A DNA stretch of 64,000 nt from Liolophura sinensis (lineage: Eukaryota; Mollusca; Polyplacophora; Chitonida; Chitonidae). The notes beneath the pieces were generated by a model, which saw only the letters and a program-made list of their open reading frames with translations, searched no databases and had not been told where the DNA came from. Location of the stretch: NCBI RefSeq assembly GCF_032854445.1, contig NC_088295.1:1740501-1804500 (forward strand). Reading direction: 5' to 3'. Shown here one piece after another: positions 26,003-37,960 of this stretch. A program made the translations under genes and the position numbers. Positions within the stretch are counted from its first letter, which is position 1. Every line of letters starts with the position of its first letter.

Positions 26003-27771
26003 GTACTTTATGTTGTCCTCTAGAACGTATACATTGTGTCACTGGTGGCTGGACAGAAAAATGGTTACTGTCTGAAGCCAGGTGTGATGGCGGTAGAGCA
26101 AGTGACAGACGGGCTGTACAAGGAGACAACACGATTGTGTTTTCTGTCTAGACTCACATAAAGACTGTGTTCTCCCGAGTGTCAAAACTATAAAGGGATT
26201 AGTCAGATGAAGTGGACATCTTAGATAACACAAGACTGACAGACGACCCAGGCCAAAAATTGTGGAAATATATATACAGTAAACTGTCAATATAGATATT
26301 ATCTTTACGTGAAATGACACCAGAACTTGCGATGATTGGCAGCTCGTGACTTTTTCAGCGTATACAGCTGATACACACCAGAAATCAACCGCTGTCGTCT
26401 AACTGGTATACTTCACTACCGGATACGCTCTTTAAAGATGAAGATGAAATTTCAGCACTATAATATATAATTTAAATAACACTAGACGCCGGTTGTGTTA
26501 TGACGAAGGGCCCATTCAATTTATTTGATTATTGGACTTTCAGATGTTTGTGATCGGTATAAAATCTCAACTTATGGAAGTAAAACTGGCTTTAAATTAA
26601 AGGAAAAGACCAAATGTCCCAAACGCTTTGTCAGAGGTATGTTAGGCTCAATGAAAAACATTACTTCCTTCTTACTATGCTCTTTATTTGACCACCCCAC
26701 CGAGTAAACGAATGATTGTGACACACCGCAACATTCTTGATGAGACCAATTGTATTTTAGCTGTTTAGAACCTACTGGCGTGTATTGAAACACGTCAACA
26801 GCCACGGACTAAGGGATGTATGAGAACCAATGTTATGTACATAAACGGAAGGTGTTGAAACGCAAGTGACGCTGTAAGCACCAATGTTAGTCCATGGACA
26901 GAATTTTATTTTGTCAACTTTCACCTTCGTTTTATAACTACAATGATCAGAGTGTTTTGCAAGCGCTAATCTGTAGTCTTTTCTTTTAATAACCACGGGT
27001 TAGGCTTGGTATAAGCATCGTTGTTAGTCTCATCACAGTGATGCCTATGTACATACAGAGACGATTAAACACGTGTTTCATTAAAGCGAGAATTGAGGAA
27101 TTTGACCTTGCCTAGACTCTTTCTTCCAGACATTTTTGGAGAGTGATATTTCTTTTTCTAATATGGATACGGTCATATTTACGTACGTTTTTGACAACAG
27201 TAACGAGGACGTAACAGCCGATGTCTTTTTCTCAGCTGACCACTCAGAAAGGTCAATCAGCTCACGGATACCCTCAAGTTGTGGTCAAAGAAAGACATAA
27301 AGATCGCCGTTAGGAAGTGGGCACTGGGGGGATGGCTCTATTGATCGGGCTAAAACACACTTCACAAAATAGAGTATAACATGTCAATTTTCCACGTCCT
27401 GCACCGATCATTTGGCAGTTTTCCGCCTGGCTAACCATAAGGAATGAAACCTGGTGTGATATTGGTGCTGTGTTAAGTGGATGGCAGACTGCTTTGTAGC
27501 CCCAGCGTCTGATCGGATAGAAACTGCGTGGCTGTAATCCAGCGAGCTGCTGACAGACGTGTGTAACTCATGTACCAATACACCAGCCTGTCTGTCCGCT
27601 CCTCATTACCTATAACGATAACATAGAGATGAGCCCAGTGCATTCACTTATCTCTTCGTCTCTCAGAATTGGAGGCACAATAATGAAATCATGGTAGAGC
27701 CCAATATAGACTGTCCTACTTCTTCTTCAACACTCCGGACTGATAAACATTTCTTTCTTCGTTCTTTTCAG

Positions 27772-27840
27772 GTGATTGCGACAAATGCAAATCAAAATCC
27801 AGAAAAATCAAATTTAAGAAGTATTGCAAGAGAGATTTTG
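27772..27840 (+). CDS. Netrin, exon opening the NTR domain
   Basis: A 69-nt exon (23 codons, phase 1 at both ends). It encodes DCDKCKSKSRKIKFKKYCKR followed by DF, matching the start of the netrin C-terminal NTR domain (family pattern DCD..C..., KKYCK.D). It supplies three of the six NTR cysteines. The acceptor GTTCTTTTCAG ends at 27771 and the donor GTAAGT starts at 27841. The segment is very rich in lysine, consistent with the heparin- and matrix-binding basic character of the C domain in known netrins. Confidence 0.96.
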
Positions 27841-29499
27841 GTAAGTACATGTATTGGTATATATGTGATTACTTAATTTATTGTAAAACTGAACACAAAT
27901 TTTGTTTTGGATATTCAGAATTTCAACACAAACACAGTGGCATATGATTTTGATCACGAAAACTTTTATACAAATCGACTAAATGTGTATGATCATGAAT
28001 ATTTATGTATAATTTTATTTCAGCTTCCACTGGTAATGTTTTTTCATTTTATTTTCCATCTTGTATGAATTTTTTTCTGAGAATGGATCAAATTTTCTTA
28101 AATTTTCTCATATTTGTTGTTCATGAGACTTAAAATATTGGAAAAAATCAACTGTAGGTTTCCAAAGAGTATTTATGTTTAATTACATTTGAACTTCCTC
28201 TGGTATTCCTTTTTCATATTATTTTCCGAGAATGAACGATTATGAATATTTTCGGAGAAATATCAAATTTTCTTAAATTTTGAAACAAGGCTAAATTTGA
28301 AAGTCACCAGGTCTTGGTTATCTGTGACCTTCTGACAACTGTTACAATTATTATTATAGTCTTCACTCTTGTATATGGAAACATTTCTCAAGCCTTCATG
28401 TACATATCTGTGTCATGCGAAGCTTGTTTGTAAGTCAAGTGCTGTAATATAGATGTATGAACACCTAGTTGGCGTGCACGGCTATACCCTATGTGGGCAT
28501 TATAGATTATTCGATACCCTTGTTGATTTGATTCAGTCATGCTGGCCTGCTGTCTCTTATAGAGTTTTCGGTAAAATGAGATTTTAAGTTAAGGTATTCG
28601 AGAAGTTTCCCACCTATCAGTTGCATTATCTTTTTTCACAGTCACTTTTCTGGAGCTGTGAGTGCTGTACAATAACCTTTAGCAGGGAACGTGAGCAGTA
28701 CATAGGCACGCTAAATCCTTCCTACACTGAAATACGACGTCAATTTGGCAAGCGTGCTAATTGTGTCGCTGGACTAGAAGGGGCTCCCCGGCAGGCGCGC
28801 ACGTCTCTCTCCCTGCCATGTGTACAGGTCGGGGGTTGGACACCGGCAGCTAATTCCCCACCCTCGGGCCTGCTTACACTCTAATATTTTGTGAATTTCT
28901 CGAATATCGTTTGTTAAAGCCGAGTCTTATGACACGGGCTGGAGTGTCTGTGTATTTTAAATCCCACCAGATTCTTGCTTGACAGTCTTCAAATCTAGTT
29001 GTATTTGTTTAATGTCTCCAGGGCATTGTGCGATCACATGTCTTATCCAGCGGCCTTGTCTGCGACATAATCCCTGCTCAACACAGTTGATCCTGACTGT
29101 CAGAGTAAGGGCCCATCATCACCTTGTCTTGTCGGATTCTGTCTGCGTTCAACAGAACTACCTAGGAGCGGCTAACACAGCCGGTTTCTCCTGTGTGCGC
29201 GCGCTATTTAATACCACAACACGATAAATGACTGATAACAATTCTTATAAAGGGAAATCCCTTAAGTTAGTTTTGTGCAAGGTATTCGCAATAAGAACAA
29301 ACCAATCAAGCACAGGTTTCATTTGCCAATGAACACCTTTCCGAGAATTAACTTCAGTACACCGTTTTCAATTCAGAACCATTGCGGCCTAATTAACGTA
29401 TCTTCTGGAACTGTTGTTGTTGTTGTCCTTATATGGCATCATTCCTTTAATATTCGTGTCGCACACAAATATACTAATATGTCTCTCCTTTACTTTCAG
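27841..29499 (+). other. Netrin intron, about 1.7 kb
   Basis: Donor GTAAGT, acceptor CTCTCCTTTACTTTCAG. AT-rich, with no repeat array and no other feature recognised. Confidence 0.85.
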
Positions 29500-29822
29500 C
29501 CATACAAGCCCAAGTTCTCTCCCGAGAAAATGTAGACGATTGGGTAAAATTCACCATTAACGTCCTGAGCATGTACAAAAGGGGTCAACAAAGAGTGAGA
29601 AGAGGAGAGACCTATTTGTGGGTGCCGCAAAAAGATTTGGCTTGCAAGTGTCCGAAAATTCGCCTGAGTCGACGGTATCTGATCGTAGGGAAATACTACC
29701 GGAATGATCACAGAACGGGATTTATCGTGGACCGTAAGAGCATAGTGATCCGATGGCGGGACCAGTGGCAAAGACGCCTCCGGAAGTTTGGCAAGAGGGA
29801 ACGTAGAGGTCGCTGTCGATAG
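29500..29822 (+). CDS. Netrin, terminal exon, NTR domain and stop
   Basis: The terminal coding exon (107 codons including the split first one) completes the NTR domain. It shows DDWVKFTINVLSMYKRG, a RRGE motif (29601-29609), DLACKCPKIRLSRRYLIVGK and RWRDQWQRRLRKFGKRER before a final GRCR and TAG at 29820-29822. The ACKC pair and last cysteine give six NTR cysteines with the previous exon. The final 20 residues are strongly basic. Spacing, the WRD.W.RRLRKF block and the end point all match the netrin family. Vertebrate netrin-1 has RGD where this protein has RGE. The acceptor ACTTTCAG ends at 29499. Confidence 0.98.
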
Positions 29823-30950
29823 GCTACAACACCAGAAGCAGAATCTTTGTGTCCCTGACATCCCAGAATGAAAAATTGCGAGATAGAGGCCAAGTCACGT
29901 GGTCTTTGGGTTGTTTAAGTGCTTTCTTGCTGACAAAATACCTCAATGTGACGGAAGACCAAGATATATCTATATATGTTGTACTATTTATAATGTGGAC
30001 GATCCTAGAGATCGAGGACATAGATTTGAAGATCGACGCGTTCTGCACACGATAACGGATAAACAACTGCGTGTGACTAAACGCGGACTTGGCCGAGAGC
30101 CATTGCCAGGAAACTTGTTACAAAACAGTCCTGTTAAAATAATACTCAATGTAGGTTCACTAGATTAGACTTAGTGGCGAGAGGAATGGGCGCCTCCTGG
30201 CAAAAGCCGACGCGGTGTCAGCTCCCTTGCCGCTATACTTGTCCATCGTCAGCCTGTGATCAGGTTCAGTGTAGATAACGGTACAGATTGACTATTTCAC
30301 ATCAGAACTAATTCTAGGCCGAATTTCAGCGTCTTATCGACGTTAATAAGAGGCCACATTGTGGAGGAACGCCCGTCAGCGCCAGTGTGGGAGTTGACTG
30401 GGTGCATATGCTATAAGGCCTAAACGTCTATAGGTGCACACATTTAACAACTGTCAACCGAAATAGTGGTGTACAAACTTAGGCAACGCTTTCTGTACAC
30501 GGCTGTACAGCCGCCAGGAACGTGTAGGGTGTGATACATACCACGCAGCTGTACATCTCATGTTATGTCAATTTCAGTGTAGACATGTGCTGGGATATGC
30601 GATGATATATGATTTAACCGGAATGAACAGGCATCTGAATGAACTTGGTGGGCGAAGGGGAGATTTTATAAGTAACTGTGAGCGAATCTGAAACCCCTGA
30701 CTACGTGTACCCCGTTATAACTAGGAGATAGGAAAAGATTAGTTGTGGCCCTGTCGTAAAAAAGGTCTTGTCGCTATTCATTAATTATTCTCCCAGTGAG
30801 AGTAGTTTGTTTTCAGAAGTGAAGCATTCTCTTATTCTAACCTCTTTACGGTTGTTGTATAGAATTTACGAAGGAGAAAGGTGTGCAACATTCTTATGCC
30901 TGTTGCAGATGTATATTATGCACGGTGAACTGGTAGCCGTCAGTGATGTG
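29823..30950 (+). other. Netrin 3' UTR and downstream sequence
   Basis: Non-coding sequence after the netrin stop. The 3' UTR should begin here, but I see no convincing AATAAA with a downstream GT-rich element in the first kilobase, so the polyadenylation point is undefined. AATAAA occurs much later, near 33400 and 33697, in sequence that has no other sign of being transcribed. Confidence 0.6.
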
Positions 30951-31190
30951 TTCACACAAAACACGCGCAAGTCAAATGTGTCTACACAAAACACGCGCAA
31001 GTCAAATGTGTCTACACAAGACATGCGCAAGTCAAATGTGTCTACACCAGACATGCGCAAGTCAAATGTGTCTACACAGGACACGCGAGGGTCAAGTGTG
31101 TTCACACAAGACACGCGCCGGTCAAATTTGTTCACGAAAAACACGCACATACCCAAAGTGTTCACACAAGACACGCGAAAACTAAATATG
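30951..31190. repeat. 30-bp minisatellite, about 8 copies
   Basis: Units of 30 bp on the pattern ACACGCGCAAGTCAAATGTG then TCTACACAAG. The left four copies are near-identical and the right four progressively diverged. The multiple-of-three length gives open frames of up to about 140 codons that include the array; I do not regard these as genes. Confidence 0.93.
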
Positions 31191-31329
31191 TGACCAAATT
31201 CAAATGCCACATTACAAAATGGCAACGCAAGGATGGCACATCTTTTGATTATAAACAACTTAAGATTATAACTTCGTTCTGAACATTCATTTCTCTAGCT
31301 GAAATGAATGTGTACATGATTGTGGCTTC

Positions 31330-31636
31330 ATTTTGAGTGCAACAATGTCCTCAAGGTGAAGAGAATGTTTGGACGTTGTTAGAGTAGGCGCCTATGCCGT
31401 CTGTCTGAGTGCAGCAATGTCCTCTGAGTTAGCAAAATGTTTGGACGTTGTTAGAGCCGGCCCCTATGCCATCTTTCTGAGTGCAGCAATGTCCTTTGGG
31501 TAAGCAAAATGTTTGGACGTTGTTAGAGCCGGCCCCTATGCCATCTTTCTGAGTGCAGCAATGTCCTCTGGGTAAGCAAAATGTTTGGACGTTGTTAGAG
31601 TAGGCCCCTATGCCGTCTGTCTGAGTGCAGCCTCTA
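31330..31636. repeat. 72-bp minisatellite, about 4.2 copies
   Basis: GTGCAGCAATGTCC begins near 31337, 31409, 31481 and 31553, an exact 72-bp period. The shared core is AAAATGTTTGGACGTTGTTAG. The two middle copies differ at only a few bases. Confidence 0.93.
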
Positions 31637-31849
31637 GCTGAACTAAATGCTAAGCGATTGTCACATAATAATTTCGTACTGATTGTAGAAGTTGTTCACA
31701 TTGGCGATACATTGGTATATAATTTTTGTACACTGTTTCCTAAAACAGTCGTTGCGCGCCTGTAATGACGACGTACAGCTTTATTGTGGCCAGAACTTGT
31801 GGCGTTTCTTGTGGCCTGACTTAAGGACACGTGAAGAAAAACACAGCGC

Positions 31850-32097
31850 GTCATTGGCTACTGGCTCTAGAGAGCAGCGCGCGATGTGTACGTTGTATTG
31901 TCACTGGCTGCTGCCTCTAACAGCTGACGTGTAAGCAGCGCGCGTTGTGTACGTTGTATTGTCACTGGCTGCTGCCTCTAACAGTTGACGTGTAAGCAGC
32001 GCGCGTTGTATACGCTCTAACAGCTGACGTGTAAGCAGCGTGCGTTGTATACGTTGTATCGTCACTGGCTACTGGCTCTAACAGCTGACGTGTAATC
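31850..32097. repeat. 61-bp minisatellite with a short 39-bp unit
   Basis: TCACTGGCTGCTGCCTCTAA recurs at 31901 and 31962 (61 bp apart) and, as a variant, at 32062. The last gap of 100 bp equals one 61-bp unit plus one 39-bp unit that has lost its TCACTGG part. Each unit carries GCAGCGCGCGTTGT, a CpG-rich core. Confidence 0.88.
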
Positions 32098-32587
32098 AGT
32101 GCCGATTGTTTGAGAGAAAAAAACACGTTGGAATTAAAACGAGATTGTCGTTAGAGTTAGGTTGTAACTTGGTAAGTTCGCCTCAAAGCGGTGAGTGTTA
32201 TAAAATGACTTCTATTATACATTTGTCATGGCGAGATTTATGTTAAAGCCTTGAAGTGAGTCATTCTCGCCTAGTGACTACTGAAAAGCATCATCACTGC
32301 ATATTTACACTGCCCAGTCACTAGTGTATATGATGTATCTGGTGGGATCTGTCCAGTCTACCAGGCTCCGTCTTATACTCCAGGAATGTTGGATAGTCCG
32401 TTAAGTCCGACACGAGCTATAAATGGTCCGCCAGAGCTGGGCATAGACAGTTATTACTATTAAGCGTTCAGGAGTTCGATTATTAACATTCACGGATGTA
32501 CATATTTACATAATTAATTATATATATATGATTATATAAATACATGTTCAATATTAGTTTGTATATGACACAATGAGGAGTTAATTC
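32098..32587. other. Unassigned intergenic sequence
   Basis: No gene, RNA or element recognised; AT-rich toward the right. Confidence 0.6.
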
Positions 32588-32589
32588 GA

Positions 32590-32698
32590 CGGACAGACTC
32601 TTAGTCCCGGAAACTGAGCATTGATACAGAGCGTATAGCGGGACAGTTAGTCCCGGAAACTGAGCATTGATACAGAGCGTATAGCGGGACAGTTTAGT
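32590..32698. repeat. 46-bp minisatellite, about 2.4 copies
   Basis: TAGTCCCGGAAACTGAGCAT begins at 32602 and 32648, and a third copy is cut off after its first bases. The two full copies are identical apart from the left joint. Confidence 0.9.
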
Positions 32699-33201
32699 CT
32701 GTGGCGTATATGGATTTGTGAACAGGTCTTCGTATTCGATGTTGTTGTTGTAACCCGTCTGTAAACACTCCAAAAGCTGAAGTTTCCCTAAATTAATGTG
32801 TATATTTATGTTTTATCCTCTGCTCCTGGTTAAGCTATATGATCTCTCAACTGACTGTAAGCAAAGACATAATCTACCGTTCTAATAAAATACAACACTT
32901 GTGCTACATGGTTATTCCTGTTTTAATTGCTAGGTAAATTCTTTTAACAGGTTGCTTGGCAAAATTATTGGATAGCTGTTAGGAAAGAAACATTGACAAC
33001 AGCTATTGGGCAAACATTATGTTGATATTGATGTCAAATCCCTTAAAATAATTTTCAAACGTGATAAAAAAAAATTGCCAAACTTGTTAATAAAATTTTC
33101 AAATGTGTAGAAAATAATTACCAAAACCCGGAAACAAGTATCTGTAATACGTTGAAGCAAACCTGTAGGTGGAATAGTTTTTCATCTGACTGATGTCCTG
33201 A

Positions 33202-33202
<1 letters not shown>
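32699..33202. other. Unassigned intergenic sequence
   Basis: AT-rich non-coding sequence; nothing recognised. Confidence 0.6.

Positions 33203-33267
<65 letters not shown>
33203..33267. repeat. (TA)n microsatellite, about 65 bp
   Basis: An uninterrupted alternating TA run of about 32 repeats. Such perfect runs are usually length-polymorphic and prone to cruciform extrusion. Confidence 0.98.
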
Positions 33268-33269
<2 letters not shown>

Positions 33270-35513
33270 TTTATAGGCTTATTATAAGAAGTACGTAGCA
33301 TATTACACGTATCTATTCTCTGACATCTGACTTTCACAAGGAAACCATGACCAATAAATAGCATACCTGGTCATGCTAAATTTGTGCAAACGTTAAAGTA
33401 AATAAAAAAATTATACATTTTAATCCCATTAACAAATTTACAGCAAAGCCTGCTACATTTCAGATTAGTTTGGTGTTAGCGTACAGTCTTCTTTCTTTCA
33501 CTGCGGGAAATTGAAATCAATCAATCCCAGTCGATCACAATATAATATCTTTCCACGAGAAAACAAAAACGAATGGACTGGATGTCAGCATTTTGTGTTT
33601 AATTATACAAGTGCACAAGTTATACAAGGAAACAAGCCTGAGGAGAGGTTCGTGTTGAGGCAAATTTGTAGTAGGTTGATCAAGTGGAGGTTTTAAATAA
33701 AAGTGCAAGTTACTAGTATATAAGAAGTTTGTATTTATCTAACTATGAAGAAGTTATCTGTGCCTTTCTTCTCACTGTTTCAAGCACGACCGAGATCAGA
33801 TCAAAGCTGAGCGATTTGTACGGCTTTAATCATGTCAGCCACAAGAGACAAACGGTAACAAATGAAAGGCAAATATTGGTGAAGAGTTGAGTTATGACAG
33901 TCACACCTCAGGATAATGTCTACATCAGTCCTTACTTATTCGATTGGTGATATGGAAGGTAAGCAATGTGGAGGCCTGTAGAGATAAGGCACGGAGGCCT
34001 ATTCCCGCCTAAGGCAATACCGGCAGTCACCCCGCGTTCTAGCGGCAGTTGTAAGGGTCAACCTCCCAGGTCCTAATCAGTCCTTTGTGGCCAAGGGCGT
34101 CATACCAACACGTCCTGTTTGTTAAGCATAATTCCAGTGGTGTCAATCAAACAATCGGCTATTTGAGGGATTATCAATCACCTGCCAAATGCCCCAACAC
34201 CTTCATGTCTCAAGCCCCTGTCAAATGGTCAAATACTTTATCAAATTCATATATTTCCCAGCCGGAATGAGTTTTCCGCCGGCGGGGTATTTACTGGTGT
34301 ATAAGATGACGTTCTGTGCGGGCAGAAATCCGACCGAAGCGATACAGCGATATAACCATATCGGGTTAACTACTTACTGTAGAGGCAGACAAAATTCTCA
34401 TCAGAGTACTATTCAGTACCCGATTATGTTGAGATATTAAACCACTGACACCACACTGTTTTTTCCCAGCATGCCCATGCACCATAATATCACGTCTAAA
34501 ACAAGACCACAGAGGATAGTTGATATCTAGCAAGCTACCGGGCCTTGTATATATCGGAAATCTCAAGAAAATCTGTGCTATTGATGGCCTGCATGGATAA
34601 CTTTCCCATTTACAAAATTTAAATTTCAACCCTAAAGTCTTCTCTTATCAAGGCTAGATCTGATGGACTTGTATATACGGCTGTGGTATGCTTGTACGCG
34701 GATCGCACGTTCGGTTTTATTCTGTTACTTACCACAAACAAGAGACACTATTTCAGAGAAACTACATAAAATGCACAGCACAGATAAAGCAAATATAATA
34801 TGCATTCTACTTTATTAAACATGTTTTACCTAGAAATTTCAGTTAAATGTTCATATTGTAAGTGGGGCTTTATAATTATTTATTATTGAGCTGGAACGTC
34901 CGTTTTGGTTGACGGCTGTATGATATGTGAATGTCTCGTTTCGACGAAAAGATTCACGGGCCATATTTAATTGGTATAATGACATTTCATTTTTTGTCTG
35001 CGCATTAATTAGTATATCAGGATATAATACTGCACCAAAAAGACTTCAGAGAAATGCAGTTTAGGGTGAAAAACTGCTTCCACCACATTTTACCAAAACA
35101 TATGATGCATGAAACCCAGCATTATACTTTGAATATACTTCGCTGCATTTTTCTTAAGTAAATCTTAGTAAAATTTGCAAACATATTTTTAAATGTAGTG
35201 CTCCATGATCATTCTCAAGACCCTATCCTATTGTTTTCTCCTTATTTTAAAAAAATAGTCATCCATGCCATTTCCTACAGCGTGTTTTTGAAAATGAGAC
35301 ATCCAAAGCTCAGACAAATCTGCCACATCAGAAATCCTGGGAAGAAAATCTTAGTGATGAAATTCCGGTTTACATTCTGGTAAGCTAAAAATCGCTGTAA
35401 CGGTTTGTCAAAACGACTGTAGCGCGGCGATCACTAGTTAAAATCATGAAATATATAGGCCCTTATGTCAACAATGTATTTAGTGATTACAGTCAATAAG
35501 ATGTAAAGGGAAG
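33268..35513. other. Unassigned intergenic sequence
   Basis: About 2.2 kb without a recognisable gene, array or mobile element. Open frames are at most about 87 codons and show no family features. Confidence 0.6.
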
Positions 35514-36885
35514 ATACACGCCCAAGCACCTTACACGTGCGGATGAACCACAAACCTGCTGACCATACACGGAAGGTCAACGTACACGCCCAAGCACCTT
35601 ACACGTACGGATGAAACAAACCTGCTGACCATACACGGAAGGTCAACGTACACGCCCAAGCACCTTACACGTACGGATGAAACAAACCTGCTGACCATAC
35701 ACGGAAGGTCAACGTACACGCCCAAGCACCTTACACGTACGGATGAAACAAACCTGCTGACCATACACGGAAGGTCAACGTACACGCCCAAGCACCTTAT
35801 ACGTACGGATGAAACAAACCTGCTGACCATACACGGAAGGTCAACGTGCACGCCCAAGCATCTTACACGTGCGGATGAACCACAAACCTGCTGACCATAC
35901 ACGGAAGGTCAACGTGCACGCTCAAGCATCTTACACGTGCGGATGAACCACAAACCTGCTGACCATACACGGAGGGTCAATGTGCACGCCCAAGCATCTT
36001 GCACGTGCGGATGAACCACAAACCTGCTGAACAATCACGGAAGGTCAACGTGCACGCCCAAGCATCTTACACGTACGGATGAACCACAAACCTGCTGACC
36101 ATACACGGAAGGTCAATATGCACACCAAAGCAACTTACACGTGCGGATGAACCACAAACCTGCTGACCATGCACGGGAGGTCATCGTGCACGCCCAAGCA
36201 TCTTACACGTGCGGATGAAACAAACCTGCTGACTATACAAGGAAGGTCAAGGTGCAAACCCAAGCATCTTACACGTGCGGATGAACAACAAACCCTCTGA
36301 CCACACACGGAAGGTCAACGTGCACGCCCAATCACTTTACACGTACGGACGAACCACAAACCTGCTGACCATACACGGAAGGTCAATGTGCACGCCCAAG
36401 CATCTTACACGTGCGGATGAAACAAACCTGCTGACTATACAAGGAAGGTCAACGTGCAAACCCAAGCATCTTACACGTGCGGATGAACCACAAACCTGCT
36501 GAACAATCACGGAAGGTCAACGTGCACACCAAAGCAACTTACACGTGCGGATGAACCACAAACCTGCTGACCATGCACGGAAGGTCAATGTGCACGCCCA
36601 AGCATCTTACACGTGCGGATGAACCACAATCCTGCTGAACAATCACGGAAGGTCAACCTGCATGCCCAAGCACCTTACACGTACGGATGAACCACAAACC
36701 TGCTGACCATACACGGAAGATCAATGTGCACACCAAAATAACTTACACGTATGGAAGAACCACAAACCCGCCCAACCTTACACGGAAACCAACCCAAGCA
36801 CCTTACACGTGTGGATAAACCACAAACCTGCTGACCATACAAGGAAGGTCAATGCGCACGCCAAAGCAACTTATACGTACAGATG
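35514..36885. repeat. 66/68-bp minisatellite, about 20 copies
   Basis: The unit contains AAACCTGCTGACCATACACG, then GAAGGTCAACGTGCACGCCC and TTACACGTGCGGATGAA. The left copies are 66 bp (GATGAAACAAACC) and most right copies 68 bp (GATGAACCACAAACC). The 66-bp block keeps a - strand frame of about 123 codons open. Divergence grows to the right, where a SINE has inserted (36886-37064). Further traces of the array follow the SINE. Confidence 0.95.
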
Positions 36886-37064
36886 CCTTCCTCTCCGGCC
36901 GTACGTGGGAAGGTTTGCCAGCAACCTGCGGATGGTCGTGGGTTTCCCCCGGGCTCTGCCCGGTTTCCACCCACCATAATGCTGGCCGCCGTCGTATAAG
37001 TGAAATATTCTTGAGTACGGCGTAAAACACCAATCAAAAAAAAAAAAAAAAAAAAAAAAAAAAA
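36886..37064 (+). mobile_element. 5'-truncated SINE inserted in a satellite array
   Basis: Begins CCTTCCTCTCCGGCCGTACG, so the tRNA-like head is missing, and continues through the common body to TAAAACACCAATCA and a run of about 29 adenines. The pure A tail differs from the ATTT-type tails of the copies at 55147 and 61950. Minisatellite sequence flanks it on both sides (GTACAGATG on the left, CGTGCACGTCCAAGC on the right), so it jumped into a pre-existing array. Confidence 0.92.
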
Positions 37065-37104
37065 CGTGCACGTCCAAGCACCATACACGTACCGATGAAC
37101 CACG
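37065..37104. repeat. Right remnant of the 66/68-bp array
   Basis: CGTGCACGTCCAAGCACCAT followed by a diverged ACACGTACCGATGAACCAC restores the unit of the array to the left of the SINE. About half a unit appears to be missing at the joint. Confidence 0.88.
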
Positions 37105-37960
37105 AAAGTGGTTTAACCAGTTTTCAAAGCTTTAAACATCAGAACACAAATAGCATGGTCACTCTTGACTCCTGAGTCCGCTGTTACAAAACTTCATTTC
37201 TTGTAACTTCCCGTTGTTAATAAAACCAGTTTACGGTGTGTATGTTATTCCAAGATTAACAGGAAATTTATTTACAAAGTATATTGATAATGGTCCCAAA
37301 AATCTGTCTATCGTTTAAATATCAAAGACCAGTAAATACGCCAGCGTGGGGAAATAGGGCAAAGCATTTGACAAATGAAATACTGCCAGTTTTCTGTTAA
37401 ACGAAGCTAAAATGAAGTTGGTAAATCAAGAGTTTATCTCATTCAGCTAGGGTTTAGTTACCTACATAATGCTGACGGGATGGTTTCCGCACTGCTGGCA
37501 CCCCATGCCGTGTTATAGTGCCCTCCTATACACAGAACACATGCGGTAGGTCAAACCGCGAATCCAGGAGTACACTGGCAATGAAACATTAGCGATCTTC
37601 TTTTTTAGGCATATGACAGAACGTAAAAACTGCAGAATTAAACACAAGTTTAAGCTCAGCAACTTTTGTTCTTTCATAGGAAACTTCGCACTATGAATTT
37701 GTCAAAATGTCAAAAGTGTTTAGGGCGTCAGGACGTAAGGTGACGTTGGCACGGACACATGGCACTTATGATACGGAAAGACAAGCTGTAGATTTCGCAG
37801 TCATTCACGCTGACATAGAACCACAGTGGTATTGCTCCGCTCGCAATCCGCTTCTGTCGAGACCAGCTTTGCTTTGTTAGGGACAACTTCCATACAAAAT
37901 CAAGCCTGCAGCTAAAATATATAAGTATAAGTATAATTCCACTTAAGCTTGCTTAATCGT
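37105..37960. other. Unassigned intergenic sequence
   Basis: No gene or element recognised. Confidence 0.6.

Larger units (their letters stand above)
23795..27771 (+). other. Netrin intron, about 4.0 kb
   Basis: Donor GTGAGT, acceptor CTTCGTTCTTTTCAG. It contains the 66-bp repeat, a 46-bp duplication and a short MITE-like element listed separately. No further exon was recognised. Confidence 0.85.

Noticed and set aside
33396-33702. AATAAA motifs on + as the netrin poly(A) signal
   Set aside because: They lie more than 3.5 kb past the stop, beyond several minisatellites, in AT-rich sequence where the hexamer is expected by chance.
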